A stretch of 64,000 nucleotides of DNA. Origin: Pseudomonas sp. S09G 359. GTDB taxonomy: Bacteria; Pseudomonadota; Gammaproteobacteria; Pseudomonadales; Pseudomonadaceae. Position 1 is the stretch's first letter, and the number at the start of each line of letters is the position of its first letter. Shown one piece after another: positions 58,541 through 64,000 of the stretch. The DNA lies in the NCBI RefSeq assembly GCF_002843605.1, contig NZ_CP025263.1:4307501-4371500 (forward strand), read 5' to 3'. The position numbers and the translations under genes are program-made. Below the pieces are notes generated by a model. It saw only the letters and a program-made list of their open reading frames with translations, searched no databases and was not told where the DNA came from.

Positions 58541-59803
58541 GTGAGTCAATTCGCCCGCAATTCCTCCTCTCGTCTCGGTCTCATCAGCCTCAGCAGCCTC
58601 GCCTTCACCCTTCCCCTCGCCGCCCAGGCCGATGGGTTTGTCGACGATGCCAAGGCCACGCTGAACCTGCGCAACGCCTACTTCAACCGCAACTTCACCA
58701 ACCCGAGCAATCCTCAGGGCAAGGCGGAAGAGTGGACGCAGAACTTCATTCTCGACGCCAAGTCCGGCTTTACCCAGGGCACCGTCGGCTTCGGGATTGA
58801 TGTGCTGGGCCTGTACTCGCAGAAGCTCGATGGCGGCAAAGGCACCGGCGGCACGCAACTGCTGCCGATCCACGACGATGGCCGCCCGGCCGACAACTTC
58901 GGGCGCCTGGGCGTGGCGCTGAAAACCAAGCTGTCGAAGACCGAATTGAAAGTCGGCGAATGGATGCCGGTGCTGCCGATCCTGCGTTCCGACGATGGCC
59001 GCTCCCTGCCCCAGACCTTTCGTGGCGGCCAGGTGACGTCCAGTGAAATCGCGGGCCTGACCCTCTATGGCGGGCAGTTTCGCGGCAACAGCCCGCGCAA
59101 CGACGCGAGCATGGAAGACATGTTCATGAACGGTAAAGCCGCGTTCACCTCAGACCGGTTCAACTTCGGCGGCGGCGAATACAGCTTCAATGACAAACGC
59201 ACCCAGGTCGGCGTGTGGTACGCCGAATTGAGCGACATCTACCAGCAACGCTACTTCAACCTGACCCACAGCCAACCCGTGGGCGACTGGACCCTGGGCG
59301 CCAACCTGGGCTACTTCACCGGCAAGGAAGACGGCAGCGCCCTGGCCGGCGACCTCGACAACAAAACCGCATTCGCCCTGCTCTCGGCCAAATACCTAGG
59401 CAACACCTTCTATGTGGGCCTGCAGAAACTCACCGGCGACAGCGTGTGGATGCGCGTCAACGGCACCAGCGGCGGCACCCTGGCCAACGACAGCTACAAC
59501 GCCAGCTACGACAACGCCAAGGAAAAATCCTGGCAGGTGCGCCACGACTTCAACTTCGTGGTGCTGGGCATTCCCGGGTTGACGATGATGAACCGCTATA
59601 TCAGCGGCAGTAACGTGCATACCGGGGCGATCACCGACGGCAAGGAATGGGGCCGCGAATCGGAACTCGCCTACACGGTGCAGAGCGGTGCGCTGAAGGA
59701 CTTGAACCTGAAGTGGCGTAACTCGACCATGCGTCGGGATTTCAGCAACAACGAGTTTGATGAGAACCGGATCTTTATCAGCTACCCGATCTCACTGTTG
59801 TAG
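58541..59803 (+). CDS. OprD-family outer-membrane porin
   Basis: 420-residue substrate-specific porin. Signal peptide (LGLISLSSLAFTLPLAAQAD), N-terminal GFVDDAKATLNLRNAYFNRN, repeated beta strands with the OprD signature LKVGEWMPVLPILRSDDGRSLPQTFRGG and FGVGYxxGNTFYVGLQ-like LGNTFYVGLQKLTGDS, and the terminal aromatic-poor strand ending ISYPISLL. GTG 58541 is chosen for GGGAG at the right distance; the longer frame reads through the REPIN. Its operator-like site and position suggest uptake of a uronic or aldaric acid. Confidence 0.92.
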   Translation: MSQFARNSSSRLGLISLSSLAFTLPLAAQADGFVDDAKATLNLRNAYFNRNFTNPSNPQGKAEEWTQNFILDAKSGFTQGTVGFGIDVLGLYSQKLDGGKGTGGTQLLPIHDDGRPADNFGRLGVALKTKLSKTELKVGEWMPVLPILRSDDGRSLPQTFRGGQVTSSEIAGLTLYGGQFRGNSPRNDASMEDMFMNGKAAFTSDRFNFGGGEYSFNDKRTQVGVWYAELSDIYQQRYFNLTHSQPVGDWTLGANLGYFTGKEDGSALAGDLDNKTAFALLSAKYLGNTFYVGLQKLTGDSVWMRVNGTSGGTLANDSYNASYDNAKEKSWQVRHDFNFVVLGIPGLTMMNRYISGSNVHTGAITDGKEWGRESELAYTVQSGALKDLNLKWRNSTMRRDFSNNEFDENRIFISYPISLL

Positions 59804-59831
59804 GACTCAATCTTCCAGCCACAAAAAATCC

Positions 59832-59925
59832 CCTGTGGGAGGGGGCTTGCCCCCGATGGCGGTGGGTCAGTCACACATTCATCTACTGACAGTCTCTCAT
59901 CGGGGGCAAGCCCCCTCCCACATTT
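59832..59925. repeat. REPIN between oprD and udh
   Basis: CTGTGGGAGGGGGCTTGCCC and GGCAAGCCCCCTCCCACAT arms, dominant class. Confidence 0.88.
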
Positions 59926-59985
59926 GAACGCGGTCATCTGGAGAACGTTGACAACCTGGGGAATCCCTAACAATACTTCGCTATA

Positions 59986-60005
59986 GTCATACGACAACCT
60001 ACAAC
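59986..60005. promoter_or_regulatory. Operator-like site GTCATACGACAACCTACAAC
   Basis: Lies 18 bp before the udh ATG. Matches the site upstream of oprD at 15 of 20 positions (GT..TACGAC.AC.TA.AAC). Confidence 0.6.
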
Positions 60006-60022
60006 AAAAATTTGGAATTCCC

Positions 60023-60841
60023 ATGACCACCACAACCACGCCTGCTCCCTTCAACCGCCTGCTGCTCACCGGTGCCGCCGGCGGCCTGGGCAAAGTCCTG
60101 CGCGAGCGCCTGCGGCCGTACGCCAATGTGCTGCGTCTGTCGGATATCGCCGACATGGCCCCGGCCGGTGCCCACGAAGAAGTGCAACCCTGCGACCTCG
60201 CCGATAAACAGGCGGTGCACCACCTGGTGGAAGGTGTCGATGCCATCCTGCATTTTGGCGGTGTGTCGGTGGAGCGCCCGTTTGAAGAAGTGCTCGGTGC
60301 CAATATCAGCGGTACCTTTCATATCTACGAAGCCGCCCGTCGCCATGGGGTAAAACGCGTGATCTTCGCCAGTTCCAACCACGTGATCGGCTTCTACAAG
60401 CAAACCGAAACCATCGACGCCCACTCGCCACGCCGCCCGGACAGCTACTACGGCCTGTCCAAGTCCTATGGCGAAGACATGGCCAGTTTCTACTTCGATC
60501 GCTACGGCATCGAAACCGTGAGCATCCGTATCGGCTCCTCGTTCCCGGAACCGCAGAACCGCCGGATGATGCACACCTGGCTGAGTTTCGACGACCTGAC
60601 CCAACTGCTTGAGCGCGCGCTGTACACGCCGAATGTCGGCCACACCGTGGTCTACGGCATGTCGGATAACCTGGGCATCTGGTGGGACAACCGCTACGCC
60701 GCCCACCTGGGCTATGCCCCCAAAGACAGCTCCGAAGTGTTCCGCGCCCAGGTCGAAGCCCAACCGCCGGTGGCTGACAACGACCCGGCCAAGGTCTATC
60801 AGGGCGGTGCGTTCTGCGCGGCCGGCCCGTTCGGTGATTGA
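60023..60841 (+). CDS. udh: Uronate dehydrogenase
   Basis: NAD-dependent dehydrogenase of 272 residues oxidising glucuronate and galacturonate to the aldarolactones. SDR/epimerase fold with NAD motif LLTGAAGGLGKVLRERL, then LHFGGVSVERPFEEVLGANI, catalytic Ser region FASSNHVIGFY and YYGLSKSYGED with the active Tyr-x-x-x-Lys. The terminal KVYQGGAFCAAGPFGD matches known Pseudomonas Udh. ATG 60023 follows the operator-like site, heading the operon udh, SMP-30, dctP, dctQ, dctM. Confidence 0.92.
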   Translation: MTTTTTPAPFNRLLLTGAAGGLGKVLRERLRPYANVLRLSDIADMAPAGAHEEVQPCDLADKQAVHHLVEGVDAILHFGGVSVERPFEEVLGANISGTFHIYEAARRHGVKRVIFASSNHVIGFYKQTETIDAHSPRRPDSYYGLSKSYGEDMASFYFDRYGIETVSIRIGSSFPEPQNRRMMHTWLSFDDLTQLLERALYTPNVGHTVVYGMSDNLGIWWDNRYAAHLGYAPKDSSEVFRAQVEAQPPVADNDPAKVYQGGAFCAAGPFGD

Positions 60842-60870
60842 TACCGACCAGCCCAAAGGAATGAGTGGCC

Positions 60871-61746
60871 ATGACTGCTGAATTGATTGTCGACGCCCGC
60901 AATGCCGTGGGCGAATGCCCGGTGTGGGTGCCCGAGGAAAACGCGCTGTACTGGGTGGATATCCCCAACGGCGGCCTGCAACGCTGGAGTGCCGCCAACG
61001 GGCATGTGGCGGCGTGGAAAGCCCCGCAGATGCTCGCCTGTATTGCCCGCACCAGCGCGGGCAACTGGGTCGCGGGGATGGAAAGCGGCTTTTTCCAACT
61101 CACCCCGCACAACGACGGCAGCCTCGACACCACGGCGTTGGCCGCTCTGGCGCACCCACGCGCAGACATGCGCCTGAACGACGGCCGCTGTGATCGCCAG
61201 GGCCGCTTCTGGGCTGGCAGCATGGTGCTGAACATGGGCCTGAACGCCGCCGACGGCATTCTGTACCGCTATGCGGCAGGTTCGCCGCCCCAGGCGCTGC
61301 TCGACGGCTTTATCACCCTCAACGGCCTGGCCTTCAGCCCCGATGGCCGCACCATGTATGCCTCGGACTCACACCCGCTGGTCCAACAGATCTGGGCGTT
61401 CGACTACGACACCGAGACCGGCACGCCGTCCAACCGCCGCGTGTTCGTTGACATGCACCGGCACCTCGGGCGCCCCGACGGTGCGGCCGTGGACGCCGAC
61501 GGTTGCTACTGGATCTGCGCCAACGACGCCGGCCTGATCCACCGTTTCACCCCCGATGGCCGCCTGGACCGCTCTCTGGTTGTGCCGGTAAAAAAACCCA
61601 CCATGTGCGCCTTTGGCGGCAGCCGCCTGGACACCCTGTTCGTCACTTCGATCCGTGATGACCACAGTGAACAGTCGCTGGCCGGTGGCGTGTTTGCCCT
61701 CAACCCCGGCGTCAGCGGATTGCCGGAGCCCACGTTCACCGTCTAG
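60871..61746 (+). CDS. SMP-30/gluconolactonase-family lactonase (probable aldarolactonase)
   Basis: 291-residue six-bladed propeller hydrolase. Metal and substrate residues appear in the family order: GECPVWVPEENALYWVDI, MRLNDGRCDRQGRFWAGSM, TLNGLAFSPDGRTMYASDS and GRPDGAAVDADGCYW. In this operon it should hydrolyse the lactone formed by Udh to glucarate or galactarate. ATG 60871 is used rather than GTG 60865 or the out-of-frame ATG at 60861; the choice is not certain. Confidence 0.87.
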   Translation: MTAELIVDARNAVGECPVWVPEENALYWVDIPNGGLQRWSAANGHVAAWKAPQMLACIARTSAGNWVAGMESGFFQLTPHNDGSLDTTALAALAHPRADMRLNDGRCDRQGRFWAGSMVLNMGLNAADGILYRYAAGSPPQALLDGFITLNGLAFSPDGRTMYASDSHPLVQQIWAFDYDTETGTPSNRRVFVDMHRHLGRPDGAAVDADGCYWICANDAGLIHRFTPDGRLDRSLVVPVKKPTMCAFGGSRLDTLFVTSIRDDHSEQSLAGGVFALNPGVSGLPEPTFTV

Positions 61747-61799
61747 TTACACCGCCGTGCCTTGAATACAACAAAAATAAAACACAGGAGTGACACCTC

Positions 61800-62762
61800 A
61801 TGGACTTCAAACGCACCTTGCTCGTCGCCGCAATGTTCACCCTCAGCAGCGCGGCCCACGCGCTGGAAATCAAATTCGCCGACATCCACCCCGCCGGCTA
61901 CCCCACCGTCGTCGCCGAAGAAAACATGGGCAAGGCCCTGACCAAGGCAAGTAACGGCGAGCTGACCTTCAAATACTTCCCCGGCGGCGTGCTGGGCTCC
62001 GAAAAAGAAGTGGTCGAACAGGCCCAGGTCGGCGCGGTGCAGATGACCCGCGTCAGCCTCGGCATCGTCGGCCCGGTGGTACCGGACGTGAACGTGTTCA
62101 ACCTGCCGTTCGTGTTCCGCGACCAGGCGCACATGCGCAAGGTCATCGATGGCGAGATCGGCGACGAGATCCTCGGCAAAATCACCAACTCCGAATTCGG
62201 CCTGGTGGCCCTGGCCTGGATGGACGGTGGCACGCGCAACCTCTACACCAAGAAGCCGGTACGCAAAATTGAAGACCTCAAGGGCATGAAGATTCGCGTA
62301 CAGGGCAACCCGCTGTTCATCGAAGCCTTCAATGAAATGGGCGCCAACGGTATCGCCATGGACACCGGCGAGATCTTCAGCGCCTTGCAGACCGGGGTTA
62401 TCGACGGTGCCGAAAACAACCCGCCGACCCTGCTCGAACACAACCATTTCCAGAACGCCAAGTACTACACCCTCACCGAACACTTGATCCTGCCCGAGCC
62501 CATCGTGATGTCGAAAATCACTTGGAACAAACTCACCCCCGCCCAGCAGGACATGGTGAAAACCGCCGCCAAGGCCGCCCAGGCTGACGAGCGCGTGCTG
62601 TGGGACGCCAAGTCCGCCAGCAGCGAGGCAAAGCTCAAGGCCGCCGGCGTCGAGTTCATCACCGTCGACAAAAAACCCTTCTATGACGCCACCGCTCCGG
62701 TTCGCGCCAAATACGGTGCGGCCTACGCCGACATCATCAAGCGCATCGACGCCGTCGAGTAA
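61800..62762 (+). CDS. dctP: TRAP transporter solute-binding protein DctP
   Basis: 320-residue periplasmic receptor of a TRAP carrier. Signal peptide (TLLVAAMFTLSSAAHA), then the DctP fold with FKYFPGGVLGSEKEVVEQAQVGAVQMTRVSL, LPFVFRDQAHMRKVIDGEIG, KKPVRKIEDLKGMKIRVQGNPLFIEAFNEMGANGIAMD, FSALQTGVIDGAENNPPTLLE and the helix near the end. The arginine in KIRVQGNP is the usual carboxylate ligand. CAGGAG precedes ATG 61800. Context points to a uronate. Confidence 0.93.
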   Translation: MDFKRTLLVAAMFTLSSAAHALEIKFADIHPAGYPTVVAEENMGKALTKASNGELTFKYFPGGVLGSEKEVVEQAQVGAVQMTRVSLGIVGPVVPDVNVFNLPFVFRDQAHMRKVIDGEIGDEILGKITNSEFGLVALAWMDGGTRNLYTKKPVRKIEDLKGMKIRVQGNPLFIEAFNEMGANGIAMDTGEIFSALQTGVIDGAENNPPTLLEHNHFQNAKYYTLTEHLILPEPIVMSKITWNKLTPAQQDMVKTAAKAAQADERVLWDAKSASSEAKLKAAGVEFITVDKKPFYDATAPVRAKYGAAYADIIKRIDAVE

Positions 62763-62817
62763 TCACCCTCCCCTTTAGCAAGGCCCGGCGCGGTCCGCAT
62801 CGACGCGCCCGGTTACG

Positions 62818-63354
62818 GTGAACGCCATGAAGAATTTGCTGCTGCGCATCAACGACCGCATTTACATGACCTGCATCTGGGTCGCCGGCCTCTCGGTGCT
62901 CGGGGTGGCGCTGATCATTCCCTGGGGCATCTTCGCCCGCTACATCCTCGGCGCCGGCTCCAGTTGGCCGGAGCCCACCGCGATCCTGCTGATGCTGGTA
63001 TTCACCTTTGTCGGCGCCGCCGCCAGCTACCGCGCCGGGGCGCATATGTCGGTGGCCGTTGTCACTGACCGCTTGTCTCCCCCCCAACGCCGGATCGTCG
63101 GCATTGTTTCCCAACTGCTGATGGCGACCATCTGCCTGTTCATGGCCATTTGGGGCACCAAGCTGTGCCTGTCCACCTGGAACCAGTTCATGAGCGCCAT
63201 CCCGACCCTGCGGGTGGGCATTACCTATATGCCCATCCCGATTGGTGGCGTGCTGACCCTGGTGTTTGTGCTGGAAAAACTCCTGCTCGGTGACCAGAGC
63301 AACCGGCGCGTGGTGCGCTTTGACCTGGTGGAAGAAAACGAAGGGGCTGCCTGA
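62818..63354 (+). CDS. dctQ: TRAP transporter small membrane subunit DctQ
   Basis: 178-residue inner-membrane protein with four helices (VAGLSVLGVALIIPWGIFARYILG, TAILLMLVFTFVGAAASYRAG, ISQLLMATICLFMAIWG, PIPIGGVLTLVFVLEKLL) and the DctQ motif WPEPTAILLMLVFTFVGAAASYRAGAHMSV. GTG 62818 (homologues start MNA) is preferred to ATG 62827. It lies one base before dctM. Confidence 0.9.
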   Translation: MNAMKNLLLRINDRIYMTCIWVAGLSVLGVALIIPWGIFARYILGAGSSWPEPTAILLMLVFTFVGAAASYRAGAHMSVAVVTDRLSPPQRRIVGIVSQLLMATICLFMAIWGTKLCLSTWNQFMSAIPTLRVGITYMPIPIGGVLTLVFVLEKLLLGDQSNRRVVRFDLVEENEGAA

Positions 63355-63355
63355 T

Positions 63356-64000
63356 ATGGACGCATTGATTCTGTTGGGCAGCTTTATCGCCTTGATCCTG
63401 ATCGGCATGCCGGTGGCCTACGCCCTCGGGCTGTCGGCGCTGATCGGCGCATGGTGGATCGACATCCCGTTCCAGGCCTTGATGATTCAGGTGGCCGGCG
63501 GGGTGAACAAGTTCTCGCTGATGGCGATTCCGTTCTTTGTGCTGGCCGGTGCGATCATGGCCGAGGGCGGCATGTCGCGGCGGCTGGTGGCATTTGCCGG
63601 CGTGCTGGTGGGGTTTGTGCGCGGCGGTCTGTCGCTGGTCAACATCATGGCCTCGACGTTCTTTGGCGCGATCTCCGGCTCGTCGGTGGCCGACACCGCC
63701 TCGGTCGGCTCGGTACTGATCCCGGAGATGGAGCGTCGCGGTTACCCCCGCGAATTCGCCACGGCGGTCACCGTCAGCGGCTCGGTGCAGGCGTTGCTGA
63801 CCCCGCCCAGCCATAACTCGGTGCTCTACTCCCTGGCGGCCGGCGGCACGGTGTCCATCGCCTCGCTGTTCATGGCAGGGGTTGTGCCAGGGCTGCTGAT
63901 GAGTGCGTGCCTGATGGTGCTGTGCCTGATTTTCGCGAAAAAGCGCAATTACCCCAAAGGCGAAGTCATCCCCCTCAAGCAGGCGCTGAAAATCGCCGCC
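63356..64000 (+). CDS. dctM: TRAP transporter large permease subunit DctM, partial
   Basis: First 215 residues of the 12-helix large TRAP permease; the gene continues past the right edge. Visible family marks are FIALILIGMPVAYALGLSALIG, FSLMAIPFFVLAGAIMAEGGMSRRLVAFAG, STFFGAISGSSVADTASVGSVLIPEMERRGYPREFATAVT and TPPSHNSVLYSLAAGG. ATG 63356 starts one base after the dctQ stop, so the three TRAP genes are co-translated. Confidence 0.94.
   Translation, partial: MDALILLGSFIALILIGMPVAYALGLSALIGAWWIDIPFQALMIQVAGGVNKFSLMAIPFFVLAGAIMAEGGMSRRLVAFAGVLVGFVRGGLSLVNIMASTFFGAISGSSVADTASVGSVLIPEMERRGYPREFATAVTVSGSVQALLTPPSHNSVLYSLAAGGTVSIASLFMAGVVPGLLMSACLMVLCLIFAKKRNYPKGEVIPLKQALKIAA

Overview
The window is a high-GC chromosomal segment from a Pseudomonas of the fluorescens group. 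The evidence is the gene order tig-clpP-clpX-lon-hupB-ppiD, the fadH / nitrilase-like / AraC neighbourhood, the reductive pyrimidine cluster, and the many REP/REPIN palindromes (core GTGGGAGGGGGCTTGCCCCCGAT) together with one of the REP-associated tyrosine transposases that belong to them.

Layout. 1-3.8 kb: broken RHS/YD-repeat toxin-type gene (-), running off the left edge. 4.0-7.6 kb: cytochrome b561, a PLP enzyme of the ACC deaminase/D-cysteine desulfhydrase family, and fadH. 7.8-16.2 kb: a seven-gene leftward operon, partly AT-rich: FAAL-ACP fusion, KASIII-like ketosynthase, P450, AveC-like membrane protein, and E1alpha, E1beta and E2 of a 2-oxoacid dehydrogenase. It looks like a cryptic acyl-derived natural-product cluster and is the best candidate for an undescribed system. 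16.6-18.9 kb: nitrilase-fold protein without its catalytic Lys and Cys, AraC regulator, 28-residue microprotein. 19.1-24.0 kb: a half-length and a full-length homodimeric E1 (AceE-like), a MarR regulator, a shared palindromic operator and a triplicated 221-bp unit. 24.0-27.5 kb: lipoprotein, LysR/MFS pair, acetyltransferase. 27.6-36.2 kb: ppiD, a degenerate tRNA-Asp, hupB, lon, clpX, clpP, tig (protein quality control). 36.7-37.2 kb: tRNA-Arg, -His, -Leu, -His with a clear promoter. 37.5-41.0 kb: folD, pbpG, a C39-like lipoprotein lacking catalytic residues, and small envelope proteins. 41.2-47.0 kb: RND efflux operon. 47.0-48.4 kb: decapitated type-44 toxin domain with a likely immunity gene, then a RAYT transposase between REPs. 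48.5-56.9 kb: reductive pyrimidine degradation (amidohydrolase, NCS1 transporter, dihydropyrimidinase, PreT, PreA, RutR-like regulator). 57.0-58.3 kb: copC-copD. 58.5-64 kb: OprD porin, uronate dehydrogenase, SMP-30 lactonase and a TRAP transporter (last gene cut by the right edge), a uronic-acid uptake and oxidation module with two matching operator-like sites.

How the genes work together. PreT/PreA reduce uracil or thymine, dihydropyrimidinase opens the ring and the amidohydrolase releases beta-alanine, with NCS1 for uptake and the TetR protein as probable regulator. OprD and DctPQM import a uronate, Udh oxidises it to the aldarolactone and SMP-30 is placed to hydrolyse the lactone. In the 8-16 kb cluster, FAAL would load a fatty acid on its fused ACP, the dehydrogenase could supply an acyl-CoA, the KASIII-like enzyme could join them, and the P450 and AveC-like protein would tailor the product. 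That route is inference.

Starts were chosen from Shine-Dalgarno sequences and family length. All family calls were made by reading motifs, without database searches.
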